Shown here: in pieces, positions 1 to 11,039 of the stretch
How the letters are laid out: each line of letters starts with the position of its first letter
Position numbering within the stretch: position 1 is the first letter of the stretch
Source of the DNA: Melastoma dodecandrum
Taxonomy: Eukaryota > Streptophyta > Magnoliopsida > Myrtales > Melastomataceae
DNA length: 64,000 nucleotides
Direction: 5' to 3'
Assembly (NCBI GenBank): GCA_029817715.1
Contig: JARUPY010000465.1
Location: forward strand, 5,822,001-5,886,000
Program-made: the position numbers and the translations under genes
The notes under the pieces: model-generated
Told to the model about the DNA's origin: nothing
Seen by the model: the letters and a program-made list of their open reading frames with translations, nothing else
The model's database searches: none

Positions 1-244
1 AAAGAATAAATAAATAAATAAAAAGAGAGCATTTTAATTAAGAGTGATCTTATCTCAAGGAAAAGTGCGGAATCCAACGGCACAGTTAGTACGGGTAGCT
101 ACGATGTCCTCATATCCCATGATAACCCTTTTCGCCAAATCCCCCCGCTTTTCAACTCCCCAACCAAGCCCCTTTTAAAGCACCCCACCACACACCCGAA
201 CGGAGTCGTTTCGTTTCTACCAGCCCCCCACGCCGCTGCTTACG

Positions 245-2716
245 ATGGCCGCCCGCGTCTCATCCTCAGTCTTCCTTTTCCTCCTCCTCCTCGTCCCCTC
301 CTCCGTCTTCGTCGGCGCCAGATCCGTCCCCTCCTCTCTCATCTCCGACGGCATCTCCCTCCCCTCCGCCACCGATGACACCTGCGACCAGACTTATGGT
401 TTCATGCCCTGCACCACCACATGGATCGGCAACCTCTTCCTCATCCTCGTTTACGGTTACCTCATGTACATGTCCGCCACCTTCCTCTCCAGCGGCAGCG
501 AGCTCCTCCTCGAGATCCTCGGCCCCGGTATCATCGGCGGCCTCTTCCTCCCCATACTCGGCGCTCTCCCCGACGCCTTGCTCATCTTAGGTACTGTTGC
601 TGGCTGTCGCGTGCTCTCCTTGCCTTTCGGCGTTTAGATTTGTGTCCTGGGATTTTGAAAATATGCGATGATGATCGGGACCTCCTGGCGTGTGATTGTG
701 GTTGGATTTATCTAGTGTCTGGATTGTCCGGAACTACCACGACCGCACAGAGCCAAGTCTCGGTCGGAATGGGGTTGCTCGCTGGCTCCACCGTGATGCT
801 TCTCACCGTCATTTGGGGAACCTGTGTTATCGTCGGGAAATGTGACATGAACGGCACAGATACACTAGACAAGAAAGACACCCGGGGATTCAGTCTAACG
901 GGTTCGGATTTCCCTCTCACTTGGATCCCTGTGCCCGTCCGTGTTTCCTTCTTCAGATCTGTTGATTTACTCTGTCCTGGTGTATTCTTGCAGGTTCCGG
1001 TGTTAGCACCGACGATTTCACGCGCTATGCTGCGTGGATTATGGTTGTGTCAGTAATACCATTTATCGTCGTCCAACTGCCTCAAGTTATGAAATCAACT
1101 TCAGGAAGGCACTTGGCAGTGTTAATCGCCCTTGTGGTGTCCCTTGCCTTGCTGATTTCCTACTGTCTGTACCAGGTAGTGACTCAATGCCTGCCCGTAT
1201 CTCTTTGTTACTATCCATCTGCCTTCTCTCGTGCCCGGTCGGTGCCGGAGGCACTGTCTGTTACTGCCTACGGGATGTCCTTTTGACGTTATGGTCAGTT
1301 CAGGCGATAATTTTACGTGAATCACAGGCTTTCTTTTATCAGCAAAATAGATTTGAAAATTGTGTTGTAGTTATGAGACTTCTCTTTCTTTCATGGTCAT
1401 GCTGAGTTTGTGGGGACGTGATCGTGATGTGCTGAAAAATACTGCTGCAGATCTTCCAGCCTTGGATCCAGAAACGAAAGCTCGAGTACGTGAACCATAA
1501 ACATGTGATTTTTGGATTCCTGAAACATGTCAAGAAGCGTGCGCTCGGGAAGCTGATGACGGAGGATGGTGAAGTAAACAAGGACGTTGTACAAAAGTCA
1601 GTCTTCTTCGTGGCCCATTAGCCTCACTCTTCGGTTTGCAACACGAATTTTTGCTTCTGATCTAACAAAAATGTTCTTAAGACAGGCTTTTCAAAACTAT
1701 TGACGAGAATGGTGATGGACGTGTCTATGCTGGTGAACTGAAAGCCTTCATTGTTGGAGTTAATTTCGAAGAGATAGACTTGGACGAATCCGATGCCGTG
1801 AACAAAATCATGAAGGATTTCGACACCAGCAACGACTCTTATATCGATCTGCGCGAGTTTGAAGAAGGCATTACAAAATGGCTCGACAAGGCTGTGCGCT
1901 CAGGAGAAGGCGCCAGTGTCCGAAACCTTGGAACGATGAAGTTCCTGGACAATGCGCATCACGTAAGTCGGGCTATTTAACTGTCAACAAAGATTTCTTG
2001 ACTTGCCCCTCCCCCCTTCTGGCCATAGAAGAGATAATACAACATTTTTAATGATTCGTAACCTGTGCAGCAAACAAAAAAAGAGCGAGAACGACTGTTA
2101 GGGGGAGATCAGAGCGACGAGGTCGTTGAAGGGGTCATTGATCCTAGGAAAATTACGTTGAAGGCTGTGCTGTTGTTGATTCTGGGAACTCTAATCGCAG
2201 CTGTATTTGCTGATCCCTTGGTCGATGCGGTGGATAATTTCTCAGATGCAACCGGCATTCCAACTTTCTTTATATCCTTCATCGCACTTCCTCTGGCGAC
2301 AAATTCCAGTGAGGCGGTGTCGGCAATCATATTTGCTAGTCGCAAGAAGATAAAGACAGCCTCACTCACATTCTCCGAGGTACACAATCGACTGGACTCT
2401 TTCCAAAATGGTCCTGTCAACTTCAACCTCAGGGGTGAATCTAATGTCGATCTTTTGACGAATGCAGCTGTATGGGGCAGTTACCATGAACAACGTGCTC
2501 TGTCTGTCCGTGTTCCTGGCTCTTGTCTACGTGAGAGGACTGACATGGGATTTCTCTGCCGAAGTACTGGTTATCGTGGTGGTCTGTGTGGTCATGGGGC
2601 TATTCGCAAGCTTCCGCAGGTCTTTCCCTCTGTGGACATCCTTCGTAGCCTTCGCACTCTACCCAGTCTCACTGGCTCTCGTGTACGTCCTCGACTATGT
2701 GCTCGGCTGGTCATAG
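245..2716 (+). CDS. NCL: Sodium/calcium exchanger NCL (EF-hand containing)
   Basis: Seven exons by splice signals and frame: 245-590, 716-901, 994-1175, 1451-1596, 1686-1962, 2071-2379, 2468-2716, giving 564 aa with no lesion. A signal peptide/TM lies at about residues 5-25. The first Na_Ca_ex repeat holds GSELLLEILGPGIIGGLFLP and the second holds FIALPLATNSSEAVSAIIFA, the two alpha-repeats of cation/Ca2+ exchangers. Between them are two EF-hands: DENGDGRVYAGE spans a complete loop, and DTSNDSYIDLREF is the second. This alpha-repeat/EF-hand/alpha-repeat order defines plant NCL (Arabidopsis At1g53210). That protein moves Na+ and Ca2+ across internal or plasma membranes and acts in salt and Ca2+ homeostasis. 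The first ATG in frame was used. The gene converges on the UBTD-like gene downstream. Family assignment is firm; exact membrane and transport mode are inferred. Confidence 0.95.
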
Positions 2717-3197
2717 ATACTCACCTATGATTAAAAGATGGATCTTCTGAAGGCATCCGTGTGCGGGGCTCAGAGCCTTAGAAGCTTTTCATTAGAGAGA
2801 CATTTGCGGGGACGGAGAGCACTTTTTTCCCTTGTTTAACCTCTCGATATCTATCCTTTCATCTTTTGATGTGGCATCTGTCACTTTCCGGGGACATGCC
2901 TTTTTGGACTGAATGGGAGCACTTTCTAGTCCGGTACTAGGTTTACCCATTGTCAGCATTCCCGAATCTTCTACGTTTTATCCATACCCATCTCTAACTG
3001 TCCCATTACTGCCTCTTGAGAGATCAGAACCACCAGAACCATTCATCAAGTAGACATGGTGGGGGATCGGCTTCCTCTGACAGTCAAATTGACTGGTGTA
3101 AAACGAAGCCCATGCATTGACCAATTAGAAAAGGAGAAGTGATGCACATGATTTACATTTCCACCTTTTACGGGAAGGGAGGAACGCACTTCCTAAT
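2717..3197. other. Shared 3' intergenic region
   Basis: This stretch lies between the convergent 3' ends of the NCL gene and the UBTD-like gene, so it holds both 3' UTRs. No ORF or repeat of interest was seen. Confidence 0.6.
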
Positions 3198-5221
3198 TCA
3201 ATTGTCTTGAATCAAGTTGGTCGGCTCGCTCAAAACATATTTGGGAAGCTCGTATTTTGCACCTGCCATTCCATTGGTTGAGCCCATGGGAGGATTAATA
3301 ATGTGGAATACTCAAAGATCACGAAGGCACTTTGCCATTCCATAAAACACGAATAAGCAGAACGTACCTCTTTCATCATAGCAAACAGTGAGATCCGCAT
3401 TCTGGACAATGACCCCTGCGCTGTCTACAATTGCCTGGGCAAGAGTCAGATCACCTTCTGCAGCAGCCCGTAGAGCATCCCAGATTTCTACAATTCGCAA
3501 AAAAAAAAAGAAAAGATAAATGTGGAGCATCACTCACATAATTCCATCCGTTCATCCGCCTGTATGCTGGTATTTAGCAAACTGAGATGTATTCTATAGT
3601 TATTCTCAGCCAAGCTCAGTGTTCAGAACAGCTAGGAAGATAGGTGACTTGGCCCGTTCCTTATCACTATGGATAGTTGTTACTTTTAAGAGAAGTTCCG
3701 ATCCGCTATCTCATTTAGATAAATAGGAGTGAAAAGTATCTTTCAAAGCCAATCAAGTATTCCAAATCATGGCATGCTAGGATAAGCAAAAGAAAAAAGG
3801 CGGTATCTCGGTGAAATAGCTCGTCAACAATGACGACTCCCCTACATTTCAATTCTTACACATTAAAGATATCCAGCGATGCCTTCAAGGCCTGATAATT
3901 TTTTAGGAACATATCATGAAAAGTACCTTTTCTTCCACCATAATGAGGAGCAGTGTCCCAAAACTCATCTCGCAACTGCATCAGCTCTGACTTCGTTATA
4001 GGCTGATGATGCTTCCAAGGTTTAGGTTTACAAATCTTCTTCGGATTTCCTATGAAAATTACAAACCTTAAGCTAACGTACTACCCAAAGAAGGGTCATA
4101 TAACTAATATAGAATAATAAGGGTTATTCCGGAACACCAACTCGAAGATGATCAGCTTATGAGACACAAGAGAGAGTGATGATGTCAAACAGAACTTCCA
4201 ACATGAATTGATCGCATCAGCTCAAAAGGACATGAATGAATTCCAGAATCACTTCATGCAGTAGTACAAACGTCTTCCTAGCTTAAAATACGGAGAACTT
4301 CAGAAGCAGATAAGAAGCTCAAATTTGAAGTAGAAAACACCAGAAAATGACACCCTTCTAATATAGTGAAGAATCCTAGCAAAGCATTTAAACAGATATG
4401 CAAGGGAAAAGGAGGGTATCGTCGTTCAATTTACTTGAATTTCTCTAAGAAAAAGACAACAACCCAGAAAATTTGTAATTTTCAAGCTTGTAGTTCTCAC
4501 GAACACACTTCTCAAGTACCACGGAATGTGAATCTCTGTATTGAAGCACTTCAGTCACTCATGTTTGTCCTAGGAGGATTGTCATTTATGTAAAGCGCCT
4601 GCGCTGAACCAAATACAAGTGGAGAAAAGAAAGCATCATGGAATTTACCTCGAATTGGCCGCAATTACTGAAGTTCCTATGCAGCACTAAGAGGTGTTCT
4701 ACCAAAAAGATCTGAAATCACACCGTCCTCCTCTGAGCAAAAGGTCAGGAGGCAGTGCACCACTAATCCAAAAATTGGCATCCAGAAACACGAGCTCCGT
4801 TAGAAGGCGCCATACACTAACAGAGTTCATAGCCGTTCAAGGCAAAATCACATCCCGGCATATCCGGTTCCCTGACCGATGAAAGCCAGATGCCGCTCTA
4901 AGAAATCAGAACAGCAACACGGAGGCCAATCCTCAATTACCGAGCAAAGCGACGGAAGTCAAACGAAATTCAACCTTATGGCGACCTCCGGTACCAAAAA
5001 ACGGAACTAATAACGACCGCACTACACACGCAAACCCTGCGGATTTTCCGGAACAACAATCGGGATCAAACAAGAGCAAATAATCGAACCAAAAAGCAAG
5101 CTCGGACGGAGCTCGCCGTGCGATTCATCGCGGAAGGCAAAAAAGAAAAAAGAATCAAATACGCGGAGGGGAAACCGAATTCACCGTCTGCTTTGGCCTG
5201 AGAAGATCCGACGCATCCCAT
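3198..5221 (-). CDS. Ubiquitin domain-containing protein (UBTD1/2-like)
   Basis: Four exons on the minus strand: 5221-5185, 4049-3927, 3487-3368, 3262-3198, giving 114 aa, all in frame with GT-AG introns. The product begins MGCVGSS, a good N-myristoylation context. It carries the UBTD core: a K-P-W-K-H block near residue 20, then LRDEFWDTAPHYGGRKG, EIWDALRAAAEGDLTLAQAI and a C-terminal KYELPKYVLSEPTNLI. This matches the short plant members (for example At1g53400, At5g45740), which keep the UBTD N-terminal domain but lack the C-terminal ubiquitin fold of animal UBTD1/2. The likely role is an adaptor for E2 or deubiquitinating enzymes at membranes, inferred from animal homologues. The two large introns (877 and 439 nt) hold no other gene. 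Confidence 0.88.
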
Positions 5222-5432
5222 CCTTCCAAATCTGAGTTCCTTCCGATGGCGAAACACAACAAACTCCCACCGTGGGAGCTCATGAGTAAAGGGAAAAAGA
5301 CATCCAGGCCAGCCGATGTCTGTGCTCACAATGCCAGTGGTAGGATCGCAGACCCACGACGGCTTTGTTCTTCTTTACCTCAATTGACTGCCAAACAATG
5401 CTGATTGTTGAATCCAAGATAAGAAAAAAACA

Positions 5433-5612
5433 AAGGACTAATTAGTAATATTACGTGCTATATTCATTTTTTCGATTTATCCTATAGTTTAAAATATATC
5501 TTACAGTAATCAGTACTTAAGACCTTATTTCGACGTTATTCTCCGTAAGCTCCCCTTCTGACGGAGTCCGACGTGTCCGCACATGTGGCTATGACGGCGT
5601 TAAAAATTGTCG
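5433..5612 (+). repeat. Left terminal inverted repeat of MULE-like element
   Basis: This arm pairs with 6953-7133. The best-matching part is 5515-5605, around TCTGACGGAGTCCGACGTG and GACGGCGTTAAAAA. The outer limit is set where similarity to the other arm fades near GGACTAATTAG. Confidence 0.72.
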
Positions 5613-6029
5613 TTAGCCGAACGATCGGATAGATCGAAAAAAAATAAAAAAAAGTACATGATAGAATTACTAAATAGGCAAAAAATATAAAAGATCCACA
5701 GAGTCTAAAATTAGCTCGAGCCCCTAAACCTTTTGAGGAAAGAATGGAATAAACCCACATTGTCAATTTCTTATTCTTCCCCGATTCGACTGTACAACGG
5801 TAAAACCAATCGCGAGTTTAACACTCCCATGTTCCCAGAAAATCAATTAGAGAGCGAATTATACTCCCAATCGCGAGCTGCTGTAGGAGGAAGCAGCAGA
5901 CGAGTTCGAGCATCTGAGTCGTTATCAGGTGATTCCCTCCCGTCTTAATCTTCCAGAAGTCCACCGCCAAAGCAACTGGACCTCCAGCACGCGTCGGCCG
6001 ACCCAGATAGCGCACACTATTTTGGGTTG

Positions 6030-6862
6030 GGCCGGGGTCTTTCGTCAGTTCCGATGGTCGTCGCAGGTCGTCGCCGCCTCCTTCTGCATCTCCGACAACC
6101 TCGCGCTCTGCGGCGACTGCGACGCCCATTCCTCCTCTGAGGGGTCCATTTTTGCCAGGCCACCCCACCTTGAACCAGTCCATGACCCGACCTGAAAATA
6201 TTACCTCCCATCCTTGTATATGCCAGCCTAGGGATAACCGCTGTATCGATTTTATAAGTGCAGTTTCCTGGCTACGAATCATCGTAGGACCTCCAAGATG
6301 TGAAAGACCAGCTAAAGCTGCTCGTTCTCTTCATACCAAATCTCATGTAAGGAAGATGGATATTCGTTGAGAAATCGAAGCTCCGTCACCTGATGAAATT
6401 CTCATATGCATCTCGTACAGGACGAGGTTTCCCGAATCCAGAAGTCGAACCACGGGGCTAGAATAGAACTACTCGGAACCGAAGGCCAGGATACATTGGT
6501 GGACCAAAGAAGGGTGCTGCCATTTCCTCTGCGAAGAACTAGATTCCCCTGAACATCAACTGTAGGACTCCAGAGGTGTCATTGAGGGGATTTTCCCTGT
6601 TGGCGACCCAAACGACTGTTTGCACTGGAATTTCTGCGTACCATATGCCCAAGAAACGACTCCCGGAGTTACCCGGGGTGAAAAATCCACATGCAAACTT
6701 CCCTTCCCCGGAGACCAAGACATCTCCGTCCTTCAAGCTCTGGGAGGCAGTCAAAATGTCCGATGACGAAGAACTCGGCCAAAACAACACGATCAGAAGG
6801 AGAACGAACAAAGACATGTTCAAATGATCGTTATATCCGGGGGTTCGATTATATTTTAAAAC
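6030..6862 (-). pseudogene. G-type lectin S-receptor-like kinase fragment (captured, decayed)
   Basis: Minus-strand translation gives a signal peptide (MSLFVLLLIVLFWPSSSSS) and then the start of a bulb-type lectin domain, with the family words VLVSGEGKFACGFFTPGNS, RFLGIWYAEIPVQTVVWVAN and GNLVL. Further on, in shifted frames, come LLDSGNLVLYE and TYKIDT followed by a degraded F-R-S-G-P-W-N-G-type block of the S-locus glycoprotein domain. At least two frame changes occur, near 6550 and near 6440, plus in-frame stops. No PAN, transmembrane or kinase domain is present. This is only the 5' third of a normal gene of about 800 codons. It lies wholly inside the inverted arms of the MULE-like element, so capture by the element is the simplest explanation. 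Confidence 0.8.
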
Positions 6863-6952
6863 GACAAAGACATGATTAGGGCATCCCCGATTGAATAGAT
6901 TGGGAGTGAGAGAGGGGGTGGGGGTAAAATTGGCTTTTCCTTGGATAACGGT

Positions 6953-7133
6953 CACTTTTTAACGCCGTTGTTGCCACGTGTACGACACATCGGACTCCGT
7001 CAAGATGGGACCTAACGGAGGATAACGTCGAAGTAACGTCTTAAGTTGGGGTTACTGTACGATACGTTTTAAACGACGGATAAATCGGAAAATTGGGGTC
7101 TAATACATTATATATTTGCTAATTTGGTCAAAA
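6953..7133 (-). repeat. Right terminal inverted repeat of MULE-like element
   Basis: This arm is the inverted partner of 5433-5612. It starts at TTTTTAACGCCGTTG and runs out through CGGACTCCGTCA, GGAGGATAACGTCGAAG and a final AT-rich stretch ending near AATTTGGTC. Confidence 0.72.
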
Positions 7134-7337
7134 ATAAACGAAATAAGGTATGAATAATGACCCAAATGCCCTCCCATTTCTGTTAGTTAGTAGCACTAAT
7201 ACAAAAAGGAGGAAGACCACCACCAGCGACTCCTGGTTTTCGGCGGGGCGCAACCGACTCAACTACCCGCCTCACCGGTCGATCGATGTTGACTGATAAC
7301 ACATACGCTAGGATGGGGGTTACATTTACGATCTAGA

Positions 7338-9574
7338 TTAAAACCGAAAGGATTTGTCGGAGCTGTACTTGTTCCTGAGGCTGTAATGATCGTACTTTAG
7401 TGGGTTGTTAGAGTCACCGGGCTTCGTCTCCGGCCTCTGCTCCATTCCAACTGAGCTGCAACCTTCCTCCTGTTGCCTACGCCGTAGTCTCTCCTTGTGG
7501 CTCTTCGACTTTATATACAGCAGTGGAGTCTCAGTCGTGCCGTAGAATTCGGCGAACTCCTGCTGCCTCGACGACTTCTGTTTACTTGCCATGGACGGGT
7601 CCTTGAAACTGGCCGACTTGATCTTTGGAGGCTTGACTTCGGAGTGCTTCTCGAGTTGAGTATGCATCCGCCTGGTTTCGGAAGGCGGGGCAGGTGTTGT
7701 CCTCTGCAGTTGAGCTAGCTTTCTGTCTACTTCATCCTCAGGCATGCGGAGAGAGTCCTTGAGCGGAGTAAGGCCCTTTCCTCGAGCCAACTACTCGAAT
7801 GCGGGTTGGGAAGAAGAAAAGGAACAACGCAGCAAATGCTTCCAGAGCGAGCTTGGATAGGTCGACCATCAGCTGTCCAAATGAGGACCATCCTGGGAAT
7901 TCTTTCGTGTTTTCCACAACAGGAGAGGCCGTCTCTTCTCTCAGCTTATCTTCAAATACAGTCTCCGAAGCTTGTCCGCGATGCTGCATCTGTCTTGCAT
8001 CGACCTTCACGGACAGACATGCCGGCAAAGATAAACCATGACTCCACTTCCAAGTAAGTTGCAGTCAAAATCGACACAAAGAAAGCCACATTCCTTCCTG
8101 GGACAAAATGGTGGCAGTTGTACATTTAAAACTTATGTATACATCAAGGTAGGAGAAACCCACCCTCCTAGTAAAGAACGAAGACATGTAACCCTGCTGA
8201 AGAATGCACACGGCATATCCAACCACAATAGCACCAGCAACCATAAGCAAATCTGCCCAGATGCAAAATGATGTCGAACTTAGCACGTAGCATGCAGCAA
8301 ATCACTGTTGTCACTGTCAGAACAAATAAACCGACCTCCTAATGCCCTGTAAGCATAAGCTAAGAAGTGAGGCATGGAAATGAATTATAAAAAGGATGGG
8401 AGATTAACCGATAGAAGAAACTGAGTCATGCTGGTTGTCACAATCTTCCAGGTCGAGTGAGATCCGCCGAAGAGCTGCATTGCCTCTATCTATGACTAAC
8501 AGAGAACATGTAGGTCTAACATACGCAACATCAAAATCATTGGAGAACTTGGCATCCTCACTGGGGCCATCCCTGTACTCTGCCAAATTTGATTTGCCAC
8601 CAGCAATGGTTGCCACACCTTCGTATGCATCAGTGTTTGTCGAAACGAATGATGACCTGGACATGTTCGGCCCAAAAAAAAAACTTGCAGTATCGCAGAA
8701 TCAATTGGCCAAACCTTGATCTCTGATTTTTCTTACAGCAAGATTCAAGGTGTCCGCAACATAAAGATTTCCCTTGTCATCCATGGCGACTCCTTTCGGA
8801 TGATTGAAACGGGCATCGCTGGGTTTTCCGTCTAACATGACCGGAAAGGCCCTGAAATGATCCGGCGACTAGTCGTGCCCTGCTATCTGCATCCAATAAC
8901 AATTAGTGAGAATGTCAACCCTCATTGTCAAGACAACTCCGTGGCCTTCTCAGAGTGTCAGACCAAATTCTCACTACTCATGCCAAGATGAACTAAACAT
9001 AAAACCGAGAATTGGAGATAAATCCAATCGCCCCATTCCTCCGGCTAATCAACACGTACACTGGGAGAGGGGAGGAGTAATCTTCACAATGTTGCTGTTA
9101 ACTTCATCCACAGCATAGAGCTCGCCATCCTCAGCGACTCGAATCTTACAAGGCAAGACGCCGATCTCATTCCCTTGGACAACAGTTTCGACCACGTACC
9201 CGCCCTCATAGTGCATCGCACTCCCATCTGCGTCAACAAACATTGAAAGGCCACCGAAAACTCCCGATTCATCCAAAAAACCAAATAAAGAGGAAGGCAA
9301 CTCCCCGCCACTCCCAAAAAAGTAGAGAAAAAAGTAACCTGGTAGGGGATCCGTCATAGAGGAAGAGCTCCTCCACCGGAGGAGGGACGACAGTTGCCTT
9401 ACCCACTGACCTGGGAACCAACACCCGGTCAGAGCACATAAAAACCCACCAAGTAATTGAAGGACGAGGAGAGGCGACCGGCAGGGGAGGAGGCTGCGGC
9501 GGCTGCTGGGTGGTCGAAGCCGGAGGAGAGGAGGACGAGGAGGAAGCGATGAGGTTCTTCATTGGGGAATCCAT
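7338..9574 (-). CDS. NHL domain-containing membrane protein, with two frame lesions
   Basis: Six exons fit on the minus strand: 9574-9403, 9227-9060, 8886-8715, 8618-8409, 8252-8164 and about 8004-7338, for about 491 aa if the two lesions are ignored. The NHL beta-propeller repeats show GELYAVDEVNSNIVKITPP, NHPKGVAMDDKGNLYVADTL, GVATIAGGKSN and SLLVIDRGNAALRRISL. A TM helix follows (LLMVAGAIVVGYAVCIL). The C-terminal tail includes KGLTPLKDSLRMPEDEV and ends KYDHYSLRNKY. One extra base near 8831-8836 breaks the first propeller repeat. A second extra G near 7774-7776 breaks the frame just before GLTPLKDS. Splice sites and protein conservation are otherwise good. Either a recent pseudogene or a gene with local sequence errors. 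Confidence 0.78.
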
Positions 9575-10350
9575 CCACAGAAAGGAAAAATTCGAGGGGA
9601 AGGTTTGGATGGTGGGGTGTTCCTGCTAAACTAAGCTGAAACCCAGGAGGAAAATGCCACGTGTCCTCCTCTTCCTTCCTCCTTCACGTTGAAAGGATGG
9701 AATCAGATGGGAAGTAGGAGGAGGAGATTTTTTTTTTGTGTGAAAAAGCTGCTGTGTCTCTGCCGAGCAGCAAAAGGAAGAAATTTCTTCCTTGCTTTCT
9801 CTCTCGCTCTATTGGGGAAGAAGTATCATGGGCCCATCCATACTTATCCACTGTTTGTAAATGGACCTATCAGAATGGGGGTGGGGCTTTGGGCTTTGAT
9901 GCTTAATTGAGGCTTTCATAGTATTTGGATTTGGACCTCTCTCCCCTTCCCCAAGATTATTCCAACCCCTCTGTTTTCCTCTCTTTCGGGTAGAGTAGAT
10001 TAGACTAGTACAAAATTTTTTTCCCTCTTTCGTTTCTGGGTCTTGCTTGGAATGTTAGTTGGGAATTTCGCATCGGCTATCAGAAGAGACAGAGGCCCCT
10101 TTTTCCGGACAAATCAGATGGAGTGGGGTCGTCTGTTTCCTGAAATCGTGAATCTGATAGACAACGGGCAGAGAGAGCATTCATTCATTGATTGCCCACT
10201 CATCATTCCACCCAGCCGGGGTGATCTTCTTCCTTCCTTTTTTTCTCCGGTTTGAACGATGGACTCCAGAATTATATTCCAAGAAGAGTGGGCGGTTTTG
10301 GTTGTTCCTTCCGTAAAGACCACGTTATTTTAATATTCATCCCAATCCCG
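9575..10350. other. Intergenic region upstream of the NHL gene
   Basis: It holds the NHL gene's promoter and 5' UTR. The short ORFs have no recognisable family features. I saw no repeat structure before the retrotransposon begins at about 10351. Confidence 0.5.
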
Positions 10351-10646
10351 TGTTAGTTTGCATAGTAATTTGTAATAAACGTGAGTGAACAGTTATTAAT
10401 AAAGACTATTATGAATAATTGTGGATGTCATTATGATTCCGAGTAGTAATTGCCGAGACTCTTTATCTACCAATATCTTTCATCTATCGGGACGTTTCAT
10501 TTGATTATACTATAAACAGAGGGCCTTGTAAGAAGTATTTTGTACCTTCGATCGAAATCAATAAAAAAACTATTTCCCCCTTTCTACGTTCTTTCTCTTG
10601 TGTATTCTCTCAATCTTCTTCCTTCTTGTTTCGTTGTTTTACAACA
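10351..10646 (+). repeat. 5' LTR of copia element
   Basis: It begins TGTTAG and ends ACAACA. It contains a TATA-like ACTATAAACAG at about 10509 and is directly followed by a primer-binding-site-like stretch (TTATCAGCACGAAGC). Its 3' 210 bp match 12640-12857; its first part has no partner because the 3' copy is truncated. Confidence 0.78.
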
Positions 10647-11039
10647 CGTTATCAGCACGAAGCTCTACCGGAAAGCGATGAAAGAAAAGAAAACGACGAT
10701 CGTATGCAAGATTCTTCACGGATTGAAAGGGCGCTAAATCAACGATTCTGTGGAGTTTGTAAACGGTAATCCTACATACTATTTCAATATTTTTATTATC
10801 GAAAAGTTTATTCGTACCAATTCTCGATCCCCTGAAGTAGTTCTACGATTTTCAGAAGCGGACTCATCTTCCCCAGAAGCGGATCATCGATTATCAATCC
10901 GTAAAAGCGAATAATCATTTCCCAAAACCGGATACTCGATTTCTAAAAGAGAATCCTCGTTTTTCTCGATCCTCATAAGGGCAAGACACTGTGCTCAATC
11001 AGTCAGCAAAATGGAAGTTCTCGGAAGCGAATCCTCCAC

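Larger units (their letters stand above)
5430..7133. mobile_element. Long-TIR Mutator-like (Pack-MULE-like) element
   Basis: Two inverted arms flank this segment: about 5433-5612 on the left and about 6953-7133 on the right. Read as reverse complement, the right arm follows the left through shared blocks including TAAGAC, TTCGACGTTAT, CTCCGT, TGACGGAGTCCGA, GTGGC and ACGGCGTTAAAAA. I judge the inner 100 bp to be roughly 80% alike by eye; the outer part is weaker. Long TIRs round a non-transposase cargo fit a non-autonomous Mutator-like element. No transposase is present. The cargo is a decayed S-domain receptor-kinase fragment. Exact ends and a 9-bp target duplication could not be fixed because the flanks are A-rich. 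Confidence 0.72.

Noticed and set aside
421..1056. Long plus-strand ORF overlapping NCL
   Set aside because: It reads through NCL exons and introns in mixed frames; only the 716-901 part is real NCL exon.
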